Positions 10,696 through 23,196 of a stretch of DNA of 64,000 nucleotides are shown piece by piece. Source of the DNA: Dolomedes plantarius. Its lineage: Eukaryota; Arthropoda; Arachnida; Araneae; Dolomedidae. The first letter of the stretch is position 1. Each line of letters starts with the position of its first letter. The position numbers and the translations under genes are program-made. Under the pieces are notes generated by a model. That model had not been told where the DNA came from and did not search any database. It saw only the letters and a program-made list of their open reading frames with translations. The stretch is taken from the NCBI GenBank assembly GCA_907164885.2, contig OU015501.1, forward strand, positions 21,044,631 through 21,108,630, given 5' to 3'.

Positions 10696-13224
10696 TAACT
10701 GTTACTAATTAAGTTCAGCACCGAAGTGTAGATTCAAATATTGTAAATAAAGGAATTATATTTGTATTTTTGTCTTGAATTAGATGGAATTTATAATCAT
10801 ATACCGATAACTTTTAATAGATTAACTTGGCGTAAAATATTAAGAAGTCATATTAGTCTTTGATATTCTGTCCCTAATTTTTGGCTTATACACTTAATGT
10901 TGGGCTTCTCATACTTTTGATGCCTTGGTATAAGGGAAAATTGGTAAGACTCCATAAGTTGTAAATCAAATCTTCTTAAAACCTCTAATTTAGTACACAT
11001 GGTAGTTGATTTCAGAGAGTTGTAAATGCCCCCTTTTTTAAAATGCGCCTTTATCAGAATCGTATTAGTAATTCCTACTTACAGGCACTCGTACGTACTG
11101 CTATCTGGCTTGATGAAGTGCTACAATATACTTAGTACAAAACCAGTAGTTACCCTGTAGTTGGTTTGGATAATAGGAAACTTTTATTTACAACTTAGGC
11201 GCAATGAATTTCTGTCATTAAATCATTTAGAATTTGCAGAACTGGTTCATTTAGAATTTTAGACTGAATTTAAACATATAAAATATGCTAAATTTACGTA
11301 CATCTACTTTTCTTTAACCAATGTAATATTACTTGATAAACAGTTTTTAATTTCCAACAATACTCGTATATAATGCAATCGTTATAACTACAAATACATT
11401 AAACAACTAATAACAGCATGGTTTAAAACTTTCAACACACAATTATAAAGGCTTTATTTCCAGACTTATTTTCTAGATATACATTCAAAATCTCAGTTTT
11501 ACCCAATCAGTCGAACAATTTTGATTCAAACTGATATTGTCGTTTCAGTAATTTCTCTCGACAATGTGCGCAAATTGTTAGATTTACGCCATTCTTGTAA
11601 TCAGTTGCTAAAATGTTTAAGCGCAAAGTGTAAACTATAAACTGTAACCCATTCGAAACCCAATTTGCTGAGTTTCCTTGCTATGTTTGATTTGTTTTCA
11701 ATTTACTTTAGACATGTCCTGATCAATACCTGCCTGCGACAGAAATAACTTGTTCCAAATTAGAAACAGCCTATCAATATGCTTTTCTCGTTTCGCGTTG
11801 AATTAAAATGTAGCAGACATTTCCTGTCTTTCATCTATTAATGTTTAAAATATCTTGTCCAACAGACTTAGTTGCTTACCAATTTTCAGCAATGATTTTT
11901 ATAATAAATTTAATCATTGAACGTAATCAAAGATAACAAGTTTTTTATGTGCAATATGTAATATTATGTTTGTTAGAAAATTACGAGTGAAAAATTTCCT
12001 TTAGAGATTTTTTTAGTATTGCCTAATTGGTCAAAAATGATTTAGAGTAAATGTATCCTTAAAATAAAATTAGCATCTTTTTGCAGTACATTGAACACTC
12101 GTATATTGCATGTGGAAAAGAAAAATAAATGGGGCGTATGATTTTCATAATTCAATACTTTTAATTCTTTCAAAATTAGTATTTTTACATGATTTTACAT
12201 AATTCTTCATTTATTCCCCGAATTGTATCGAACAATACTTTTAATTGAATTTAAACATTATAAAATGCTAAATGTTAATTATATTTACTTAGATGGAATA
12301 TATCATCTAAATTAGCTTTTATTTCTCCAAAAGTCGTCAATCTTTATTTCAGTGACACTAGTTGGTTCCTTTATTTAAACACTCGTGTAGCAAAAATTGA
12401 CCGTAGCGTTCCAAACTAAATCTTTCTTTAAGCACGTATGTAATCTATTACTATAATAATAAGGTATGCATGGAAGTTTTAAGTAATATATAGCATTTAT
12501 TTACCCGTATTTTCTGTACAAAGAAAATTTCATGGTTTTGCATAAATAACTCAAATTTTATCCTAGTGTTTTAAGGTTAAAGATAATTAACTAGTAAATT
12601 TGATGGTTACTTAACTGTCAAAGTTAAAAGTGATATGATCATGACAATGCAGTCTGTCATTTCAACGTGTTCCGCGATGATGACATCCTAGACAACTGTT
12701 AGTAAGAATGTGCTGGATAACACTGTAGTTAACACTCTTGACTTGCATTTCTTATCTTCATTTCGCAGTAGTTTTAGGAAACATATGATATTAAGTTTAT
12801 GCAAAAGTCATTTTAGGCAGGTGATAAAATTTTCACCATCATCATGCAAATGATCTTAGAACAAATGTTGCAAAAGTTTTATTTAACAGTGATTACACAT
12901 ACGGGAAATTTTGCTGCCTTATATAATGTATATCACAACTTTTCATATACAGTTGATTAGCGACTTGGTTGTAATTAAAATTTAAAGTTCTCAAGCTGTA
13001 ATTTTTTTTCTTGTATATTTTCACTGAAGAAGGAATTTTACGAAATTCTCTCTCATTCTGGTTGCAATCTCTCCAAAATAAAAAGACCTTTCCCAACCAA
13101 TCTCAGCATGGATGAGGCATAGGTACCTTTAAAAGAATTTACAACTTTAGGTACTAATTTACATCCCTAAATATTTGTTAAATATAACAGTTTTGTTGAA
13201 GGCATCCATCCCTTCATTAAGTAT
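10696..13224. other. AT-rich unique DNA
   Basis: No gene found. Apart from a SINE fragment at 12385-12425, I see only random-looking AT-rich sequence; the frame at 12893-13096 has no recognisable motif. Confidence 0.6.
12385..12425 (+). repeat. SINE 3'-end fragment
   Basis: gtgtagcaaaaattgaccgt followed by agcgttccaaac matches the 3' body of the SINE at 10505 and the fragment at 3455. The head is missing. Confidence 0.5.
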
Positions 13225-13226
13225 TA

Positions 13227-13736
13227 CAGGTTGAATATCCCTTATCCGAAAATCTTGAGGCTAGATAAGTTGCCCTTTTTTGGGATTCCGGAACCTTTCC
13301 ATACACATTATAAAATATTTAAAAAACGAGACAGAAGTTTAAACAGAAAAATCCTCTTATATTTCATATACACCTAGTCTTCATAGCCTACAGATAATTT
13401 ATTCAACTTTTTCGTCATTTTGTGCCTGAAAAAGTATTTTCTCAATCATCAGAAAAGATAAGGTGTAGCAATCTCAGCTGCCAATGGATATAGTGTAGTC
13501 GTTATTTGATATCGCAATCTCTTAGTATTCTAAATTTGTATACAACAGATAAGCAATATATATTTGGCTGTACACTTTCAGACTAATAAGAACTTAACAG
13601 TAATATATATAATGTCGTTTATACACTTACAATGAGTATAGTCAAGTATTTTTTTGGGGGGACAACATTTTTCAGTTGTGACGCCCTGTTGGTTTTAAAA
13701 ACATTCAGAATTTTCGGATAGGGGTTGCTCAGTCTG
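13227..13736. mobile_element. pogo/Tigger-type MITE
   Basis: A 510-bp non-coding element flanked by TA (13225-13226 and 13737-13738). The left end reads CAGGTTGAATATCCCTTATC; the right end is its inverted, more diverged partner (…TTTTCGGATAGGGGTTGCTC then AGTCTG). TATCCGAAA and its inverse recur near both ends. CAG ends and TA duplication are typical of pogo/Tigger elements. From memory the end closely resembles that of the vertebrate MER2/Tigger elements. There is no transposase, so it was mobilised in trans. Confidence 0.8.
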
Positions 13737-13738
13737 TA

Positions 13739-14390
13739 GAATAAATATCTTTTTAATTCTTCAGGTAAATATGTATCATAAAAGTTTTACCTACCCAAAG
13801 GTACCAATAACAATATTATTGGCTTTACAATTTATGAATAACCACAACAAAACATAAACAGAAATATTTTATATTTATGAATTCCCTTCCTTTTAGAGAG
13901 AGTTTCATTCTGTCTTACTCTTAAGAAACATTGTTAATTTATCATTTTATTTTGTATCTTTCCATCATATGCGTTTAATCACATTTTTATTAAGCATATA
14001 CACATGAGACAAACTTCATGAATACATCACATTATTAAAAAATATATTTAATTTTTGTAGGAAGTAATTTACAACTTTAACTATTATATAAACATATGAA
14101 CCATCATATAAAAATATAAATCACAAAACTACAAATTTACTTAGCAATACGTATTTCAACAACCTCTCTTTAGAATTCAGTACACACTGGAATTGTTTGC
14201 TTACGACCTATTAGCTTTTGGCATATAAACGGTCTTGATTTTCTTAATTATAGCATTTTTGGCACATATTAGTAATTCTTTACAATATTTGTTAATTTTT
14301 TAAAATGTATAATCAATGAAAAGTTAACGGTTATAAATTGTAAATAGCATGCAAACAGCAATTATCACTCGTAGATACACAACTATTGGC
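13739..14390. other. AT-rich unique DNA
   Basis: No reading frame, no repeat structure seen. Confidence 0.55.
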
Positions 14391-14393
14391 TTA

Positions 14394-15119
14394 GGTGACT
14401 GCCTACGATCGGAGTTAACTTAAAAAAAATAACTTTTTAAAGGTTTTTTGATCTTTTATGGTAAAATAGCACTTAATTAAAAAAAGGAACAAAAAAAATT
14501 ACCTGTAAATAGCACACTTTTTTATAAATTGGTCAATTTTAAGCAATTTTTAATGAAATTTAGCTAAAACGCCTATCACTCTGTACAAAGTCCTAATGCT
14601 ACTATTTTAATTTCCTTCTCATACATGATACATATGACATTTATCTTCAAAATGACCTACAATCTAAGAGAAATTTTAAAATGCAAAAATAATACACGCA
14701 ATTTTATGTTCCAATATGAAAATTTTCCCCGATTCATCATTCCTTTCCTTATAAAAACAGCCCCAAATAAAAAACTATTTATTATACACCAATTATTGTG
14801 CGTCATTTCATTAACAATAGTATCTAAATCATTTCCAGAAAATTTTATCAAATTATATACATTATTATCAGAGATATCGTGATAACCGTAGAGATTTGTG
14901 CTAAAAAACTTAATTCGGAGAGAAACGCATTTAAAGTTGTTTGTCACTTCAATTTTTTAGCAGAAGATTTTTTTAATAGCTATAGCTCTGCTTCTAATTG
15001 GTGTAGAATGAAAATCAAAATAGTTTTGAAAAGAGAAAATATCGAATTACACGATTCTTGCAAAAAATGAAATTGACCAAAATAGTCAAAAAATGACATT
15101 TTCAACGTAGGCAGTTACC
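14394..15119. mobile_element. MITE with TTA flanks
   Basis: The ends are inverted repeats, GGTGACTGCCTACG at the left and CGTAGGCAGTTACC at the right, each bordered by TTA (14391-14393 and 15120-15122). A second inverted match lies further in (ttggtcaatttt near 14530 against aaattgaccaaaat near 15070). The TTA duplication suits the PIF/Harbinger superfamily, but the ends alone do not prove it. The frames inside (14625-14947, both strands) show no known domain. Confidence 0.65.
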
Positions 15120-15122
15120 TTA

Positions 15123-16444
15123 AACGAGGTGGAATAACTTACCGTTCAACATAAACCAAAATTTAAAACAAACATACCCACAAACACGGAAAGGAGAGCT
15201 TAGAATGCAAGCTGAAATAAATTCACACGAAAAGTGACGCAGGGTCTATCTTTAACCCGAGAATTTCCAATAGCAATAAAATCCGCTATGAGGGTCACAC
15301 TCTCGCCGATCAACGATCAAAGTTGAGCGAGTGGCTTTATTGAAAAGTGTTCAAAGCGTCTTCAAAACATTTGATCAATTCCTAGCAAAAATAAGAGATC
15401 ATGGAAAATTCTATTCACACAACATAACTCTCGGTTTATAAATAAGGTTAGTAAATAGGGTAAAAAATTTTTTTCAAAAAATTATATGTATGTATGCATG
15501 TAATATGCATACTTATATATGAAAAATTTAGGTGTCATTTAATATTCTAAAGGAAATATACCAAATTTTTTTACATAAATGTTTTATGAGTGAAAAGTAT
15601 ACAGAGTTCAATACGTCGATGAAGTGTTAACTTACCACACAACAATTTTCACAGAACTTTCCCCAATTACTGCACCCTATTCTGTCTTCGGGTAATTTCG
15701 TAATCTGAAAAATAGATTTATTTATTTATTATTTGATCCATTCTATTTTAGTTCATAGTCAATTAAAACATAAAAGTTTTTAAAAAAATTTCCGTCATTG
15801 AATTCGTTAATACATTTATTAAAATAAAGTCAATTATACATACTTTTAAAAAAATCTAATAATGGATTTTAAAAACCAAAAATTTTTTTAGGTCTCTTTG
15901 ATGTAATTTGTATTTATAAAATCATAATATTAACAAAATTTTAAACTTTCAAACAAGCATAAATCGGGTTTTTTGGATATTTCTTGAATTTAATGTATAA
16001 TAGAACACAAATGTCTCCTTAAATTTGGGTAAGACGGAAATTTTGAATCTTGGTTTATGGTGTTTTAAGTTTACTAAGCACAACATGAATAAAGTTTTAC
16101 ATTCCAATTGCATGACCATAAATTATTAGGAAATTATCCAAATATGGGTTACATGTATACTGAGTACTACGCTTCATTTGTGAATTATCATAATTTATTT
16201 TCCTGAAACAAAAATGGAGTAAATGATAAGTACTAAAACTTATTGTCATTACTGCAAAATTACTGTCTTCATTGAAAAATCTATTGAAAAAAGGAAAAAT
16301 GTTCCCTACCTTTCTCCAATGGCGTTAGAGGAATGTGACTTACAAAAAGAAAGCTCATTCAGACCTGGTTCATGCAAACAGAATGCAAATCAGTTGTGCA
16401 TTCATCAACAGCAACTACATACCTGAATCCACAAGGGGCCTGCG
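15123..16444. other. AT-rich unique DNA
   Basis: No gene. The frame at 16223-16426 has several cysteines and histidines but no recognisable zinc-finger spacing. Confidence 0.55.
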
Positions 16445-16448
16445 TTAA

Positions 16449-16875
16449 GGCTGCTGTGTACTAACCCTATTGGATTTGCTCACCTCAATGTTAACATATG
16501 GAGAAAGTTTGTCCAAGGATTGCCGACTTGGACTGAAAGATTTTTATAAAATTGTACTCCCTATTAGATAAAGAAATTTTACACCTTGGGACATTTTTCG
16601 TTTTTTATTAATGTAAATAATATTTTTTAATTTAAATTATTCGGAGGGGGGGGGGGGAATCTGGTAGAGTGTGTTTTAAACGCTCCTCAATTCTTTTGGT
16701 GGACGCAATTTATAAAATGAATCCTGTCGCAAGGTGCAGAAAAGTTCAGGCTATCTGAAAATGCCATTTTTATTGGATTATCAGCATTTATGTAGCTGTC
16801 AATAGTAGAAACATTTTCTCCATAGTTTGAATACTCACTGAGGTGAGTGAATCCAATAGTTAGTACATAGTAGTC
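16449..16875. mobile_element. MITE with TTAA flanks
   Basis: A 427-bp element with inverted ends of about 45-70 bp. The left begins GGCTGCTGTGTACTAACC and continues ATTGGATTTGCTCACCTCA; the right inverse reads GACTACTATGTACTAAC and ATTGGATTCACTCACCTCA. Both ends abut TTAA (16445-16448 and 16876-16879), as in piggyBac-type insertions. No coding sequence. A run of about a dozen G near 16647 lies inside. Confidence 0.7.
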
Positions 16876-16879
16876 TTAA

Positions 16880-19800
16880 CTCTTAATTCTAAAGTTACTT
16901 TGCTACTCCGTTACTTTTCAGGATGGATCATATTCCATTTTACAGATTTTAAATAAACTGAGCAACTAAGAATTAATTTTTATATTTTCTGATTTTAAAC
17001 TATATAATAAAAAGCCTTTTCTAAATTCAAACTTACTTGTCATTTATTTGCGAGTATTCAAACTTTTTTACGTTGGAAAAAGGAATAATATAGAGTTTTA
17101 TAAATATAACAAAAAAAACTGAAATTTAATTGTTAAAGACAAGCAAATTTTCCTAGCTTTAAAAGTCGGGTAATCACAAAAGACCTTATTTTGAAACATT
17201 GGTTTAACAGAGAGCAAATATGCTTAATAAACAAGAGATGATGTTAAAATACAACTTGAATTAGATTTCATTACTCGGTTTTAATGAAATAAATTGTATA
17301 TAGAAAAAAATTTCAACATTTTTTTCAATAAAGGTATGCACTGATAATTTTGTGTCTTCTGGAAACTTTCTAATAAATATAAATAGCTGAAGCACAGATT
17401 TGTTTACTATGATTTTAAAATTATGAATAAATAACATCTGAAACTATCTGTAATTAATGGCATTTGCTTTTTCCAATGATAGGTAGAAAGCTATATCAGA
17501 ATATATCAAAACATGTCTAGTTTAGTCTTTTAAATATCCGATTGTATTAATCTATTCTGCAGAATCTATTTTGAATGATTTGTCTATTCCAGTCTGTTCA
17601 GTTTCAGAACATTTTTCATTTAACTCTACCATGTCTCTCAAAAACTAATTTCACTTTTGTTTAATTTATCATACATTTTCCCAATAATAAAGCTTTTAAG
17701 TTTACATTTTTTTAAATTTCAAGCATGTAATCTTTATTTAAAATAAAGGTGGACATGAAAGAAATCCTTAAATATCAATAAAAAAAGGTAATAAAGAAAA
17801 ATTACTTACCGTGCAGATTCGGATGTTGAATAGCTTTTTAAATGGATTTCCCTGGAGGCAGAGTTCCTTCTAAAGCTCAAAGCAATACTCGTTATAAATC
17901 TGATAGCATCAAGAAGCGTTATACTTGAAGTTTATAGTTAATGCAAGGATAATAATATTCAGAACATATTTTTTAATAGATTCTTCTTTTAAAAAAAAGT
18001 ATAAACTATAAGTCTTCAATAAAATTACATTGCAAAAATTTGAAGAAACAATGACGTTGGTTTATTCTTTCCTTTAACTTTTAATCGTGGAATACGAAAA
18101 TTTACTATTGTAATAAAATTCCTCGTAAGCTCAAAACTGTAATTTATCGATATTTATCTACAGAAACAATAAATTGAAATCATATACTTAAGCATTTGAC
18201 GGGAACCATTATCAGTAACCATTGCAATCAAAATATCACTCCAACGAAGCCAAAATTTTTAATAGAAAAACACCAAAAGGATATATTTAAAAAATGCTAA
18301 TTTTTATTTTATCTCTAATTAACTAGAACGTGAATAAGACATTGCCTATATGGTATAAAGGTGAAGATTTCGAGTAGAAAGTTGAAGATCTCTTTGGTAG
18401 ATTTCAATGCTTTTATTCTATTAATATTGCTGTGTTATTAAACATAGGTAAGTTAGGCTGAAAAAACTAGCAATAATTTTTAAAATGCTCATGATCAGAT
18501 TTCAAAGAAAGTATTTTATTCAATAACTCCAAAAGCTCATAAATTTATCGTAATAGAGCACTGCAGCCCCGGTACAAAAACAGTTCTTGAAACGATATTG
18601 TAAAAAAAACTTAGAAAAAAAAACAGTTGGCTCCAAACATGTTGGAATCTCTGTCTTTTCTTACAGGCAGGCATAAAAACGAGAAGATCTTGAAATAAAT
18701 CATTTACGTCGTTCAAAAAGAAATAAATACGCTTATATACTTTTTTTTTCTAGTTATTACAGACCAATGAAAATAGCTTTCGTAGGTGGTGAAGGAATTG
18801 TTGTAAAGTCTTCTTTCTTTTTTTTCATTTTTTTGCGTTCTTCACCACTATTCTTCGTAAAAGTGAATTCTTTTGATATTTTTTCTTTATTTTGTTCCTC
18901 AATTCAAAGAACCCCCAGTACTTCCCATTATATTCTGGTAAATGCTTAATAATTGTTGTTTTACCTTCATTAAGAATTTTGTATATTGCTTAAGGAACAA
19001 TAACGAGAAATAAACAGATTTCCAACTACAAGGGATTAATTACACCATATTTACTTATTCCACCCCTTTAGTCATTTTTTGCCAACTTTTTCTGGTGTTC
19101 ATTAAACTGTGACCATTTCCCAGAAGTAAGAAAATTTGCCAAAAAATATATATGTCGTTTCGGAACGACATACAGATATGAACAAGCATGTTCCCATGAA
19201 ATTGGTTAGAAGCAAAATGAGGTCGCGAATGACTGATTCAAATATCCCTGCTGCTCTCAATAAGAAATTTAACACCAAACATTGAAAGACTAGCGAAGTC
19301 CAAATGAAAAATAATGTTTATGTGCTGTAATAGATATTGTTTTGCATACAATAATTAAATCATTTAAGTGTTAATTGACTGGTTGAGTTATCCATTTTCC
19401 TCACCAAAATGAAGCAGATCTACCCCTATATCTATTTTCCAACCCCAACAATGAACGTTAGAAAGTTGTAAAAGTGCTTCAGTTGTATGGTGCATCTGAA
19501 CTCGTATGTGAAACAAATTAACGTATGGTATGTAAAAGGTTGGCCACCACTGATTTAGATGCCCATTTATTGTATTATTTGTTATTTAATTTCACACATA
19601 TATTAAATAAATTTTCAAGATTCTTTACCTTTAACGATATCTTGAAAATGTAGCGTAGAAAGCATAATTTAACACTATATTTTCAAGTTTTTAATTCGTT
19701 ACTAACATTCAACAGTTTCTAGAAAAGTTATAAGGTACACTTTGTCACCCTAGTTAGTTAAATTATGTAACATTTAGGGATACAGACTTATCCTTTTGTC

Positions 19801-22746
19801 TACTAAACATATTGAATAGATCATCTTTTCGATGAAATAATTTTCTATGAAAATGTTTTTATAATAAAAGGTAAAAATAAATGTATATCACATAATGAAG
19901 GCTGTTTTGATATTTTGTGATATTTTATTCATTTTATCTTTCATTAAATTGTTTTAGTTAATATCTATTTTTAGTTATTACTGTTGAAAATGTCAGTTAC
20001 TGGGAAGGAAGCTTTGCAGATTTTTTTCTTTATCTTGATTACTTTTTCTTAATGTTACTGCTATTCTGTAATTGCATCTATTAATGCAATCATGAATGAG
20101 CCATTGTGCATTATATGCGCAAAACAACGGGAAGCTTTCGTTAGTTCAGGAATAATATTTTTTTTAAGTTTCTTAAACTTTCCTCATCTATAAAGTTTAT
20201 AATGAAGAAATCAATTTCTCCTAATATGTTATAAGAACAATTTTCAAACCTAAATGTTTTTCTAAGTACTAGACAACTGTTTTAGCGTTAAAGACTTTTG
20301 CATGGATAATTTTGAAATCACTCGGGAATATGAAGTAAACACGAGAGCTCTTTCGGTGTAGAAATCTTCTTTGTGTAACAAATAAGTTATTCAGCGATGA
20401 ATAAAGGGAATTCCCAGTTTTTTATCCCTAGTTTCTCATGTCCCAGGTTCTTTTTGGATCTCATTGGAAGATCCCAATTCCCTTATTCCCGTGATCACTA
20501 TCGTAAAAGGTCACACTATATATACCGATTAACAGCTGCTTTCATCGTTTCTTCTGCATACATAAAAAAATTATTTACTAATATGTGTTTTAATACGGAT
20601 AAATTACAAATAATTGTTTTAGTAGTTGAGTAAAGGATTCCTTTATCCAAAAGTAAAGAAATTTGAAAATACTACACATCATGTGGGATTTTTTTATGTT
20701 GCGATAAATACTTCTTCAAAGAGCGAAAGAGTTCATTAAATGTTTACGCATTGTAAGTTGTTCCGCTAAAAATAATTGTTACCTTTAGTAAAAAATTTGT
20801 CCAATCGAGGTTCCATCATACATGTTTGGTAAGAGAACCAGCAAACGTTTTAGAAGATATGTCATTTACAAAACTTCTGAGTCAAATAAACACTGTTTTT
20901 GTTTCAATACTTTAACGTACGGAAACTTGTTTATTGACGAAAAGTAGATTTTATACAAGTGTTGTGTTATTTAATTCAACTTAACAGCAGTTAATAAGCT
21001 ATTGAAATAGCATGTCTTTTACACCAATGATTCCGAGACTCTCAGATCGTGGACCCCTTTTCTAAAATAAAAAATAAATAAAATAAATAAAAAAATTTTT
21101 TAAAAAACTTCAGTGGGCCTCCAATTGTCAATTGATTTTAATAAATAATTAATAAACTATGATAGTAACAATTATATTTTCACCTTAAAAACACATTTTA
21201 TGCTATAAAACCTTTGATTTGTAATCTTTAAGCAGTATTTCAACAATGAGAAAATCCATGATTAAAATATAGGCATTTAAGTTTTTGTTTCGGTTAACAT
21301 CTCAGTAGATGATGATGGCAAAAGTTCACAATGCCAGGTTCAATATTCAGCGTCTGTTGATTCTGAAGTTACATTCGAAACTCAGTTTTATTTTCACTTT
21401 TTATGCACAACGCCATTAAGAATGATTACTCTCAGGGGGCAGTTTTGCAAAAGCGGAGAAAAATTTGTCACTGATAACCAAAAATTCCAGGAGACTGTTT
21501 TATTTGAAAACAAAATTCTAAATTTGCCTTCTCAAAATGAATCTTAGTTTATCCTTATTGTAAAATGTCTGATTTTCAATTTCATGGATATTTTTTGTGA
21601 CAAATAATTCACTTTTTTGAAAAGTTTGGTGGAGATAATTAATATCTGAAAGTTTGTTTTAAACTTGAGAAGTTTACGCAAAAGTTTCTGTTACATTGTT
21701 GAATATTTCTTCTCCAGTACAAATTAAGAAAGGGTTAGAAACTATTCAACAAACGATACTTCGGGATCAATATCAATTCAAAGACATCTTCAAATAATCG
21801 GATCATTCGATAGCTATATGGTATGGACCCAACATTAAGAGACGTGGATTTAAAACCCGCTCTTATTTAATGGTTGTTATATTGGTATCTAACCATTAAA
21901 AAGAACAATAATGAAATGTTTAGAAGCAGATCCCAATTTTCTTCACGTAAAAAACATAATCATCGAATTATTAATGGAAAGTTATGTGCATAGCCCATCA
22001 CATTCTGCATCGTTGGCTTACAGGAAAAGATATTATGTACGGAAATTCCTTCAAACAACTCATCCTTCCATCGCTGGGATATTTCAGTTGGTTAACCACC
22101 TTTGATGTTCGAAAACCAGTATGACATTCTACTTTAGATATCAGTCGTTTCAACTTCTAGCATAAATCCAACATAAATCTAATATTTTCATAGTAACTTC
22201 TTTTTTAAACTCCAATTTTTAATATGTCTGCAGTTGCATATGATGAATTTAATGAACATAGCATTATTCATTCACTAGCGCTTTTCATCGTCGAAGTATT
22301 AGTAGCTGCTTATGCTGCTGATATTTATGAATATCTCATAAATGTTGTGCAAATAATGTAGTTTTTTTAAAATTATCAAGGGATGAAGCAGCGTTAGCGG
22401 AGATCTTCAAAATAAATTACAAGTCCTGTGTCCATAAAGAGAATTCATTCGGTTCAGTGCGGGAAATGAATACTAGACTTACTATTACACATGCTGTATT
22501 TTTATTTCAATAAAAGGCTCAAAATTTACGATTTTCCCCCTGATATTACACTATGCTCAATATTATACGCCATAACATTTCATCTTGATAAGAACAGTTT
22601 TGTTTCTTTCTCCTTTTTAACTTAAATTGGTGTTGTAAGAGTTGGGAGATTACAAAATATGGAAACTTATAAGAAGCATTAAAGAAGCTTTTATATTAAA
22701 GTTCTTCAAACGGAACTTAAGGGTATGCCCATCCACATGAAGTTCA
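16880..22746. other. AT-rich DNA, no gene recognised
   Basis: Nearly 6 kb without a protein-like frame; the frames at 20397-20633 and 21911-22105 have no familiar motif. It contains a small perfect hairpin at 19151-19172. A possible remnant of a hAT end lies at about 21027-21062 (tctcagatcgtggacccctt), followed by an AT-rich simple tract of AAATA type to about 21100. Confidence 0.55.
19151..19172. repeat. Small perfect hairpin
   Basis: tatgtcgtt, loop tcgg, aacgacata: nine paired bases, GC-richer than its surroundings. Possible protein-binding site or chance. Confidence 0.7.
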
Positions 22747-22754
22747 AGCTCGAC

Positions 22755-23188
22755 CATAGGCGTAGCGTGCTTCTAACTTTTAGGAGGGCACGAATTGAAT
22801 TCAGTTAGGGCTCTCCTCAGCGCATTGACTGCTGGACGGTCCTTAAAATATGAAATATTATGATTTTTAAAAAAAATTAATAACAATAGAATTGATGTAT
22901 GAGTAGCATTCAAAAGTTATACAATAAGAAAAATAAATATGATATAAATAAAATGAGGAAAAAATATAGCATTGAATTTTTGTTATGGATCATATTGTTT
23001 AAAACTATGTTAAGGCTAAAGACATAACTGGAATCTTCAGTTTCACAGTTCGAAAAAGCGGGAAAAAACCAACTTTCTTAAAAGTTTTCTGCAATTTTTC
23101 TATTTTAACTGAACTTCTATTAACGTTTAAATTTATTTCAAGTTAAGTTGGGGGGGGCATGTGCTCCCCCCCCGACGCTACGCCCATG
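22755..23188. mobile_element. Short non-autonomous hAT element
   Basis: Inverted ends CATAGGCGTAGCGT and ACGCTACGCCCATG are flanked by the 8-bp duplication AGCTCGAC / AGCGCGAC (22747-22754 and 23189-23196, one difference). An 8-bp target duplication is the hallmark of hAT transposons. The interior has no transposase. Near the right end a run of 7 G and a run of 8-9 C form a natural hairpin. Confidence 0.75.
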
Positions 23189-23196
23189 AGCGCGAC

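Noticed and set aside
21027..21130. hAT element
   Set aside because: A single end-like stretch with GTGGACCCC but no matching right end or 8-bp duplication.
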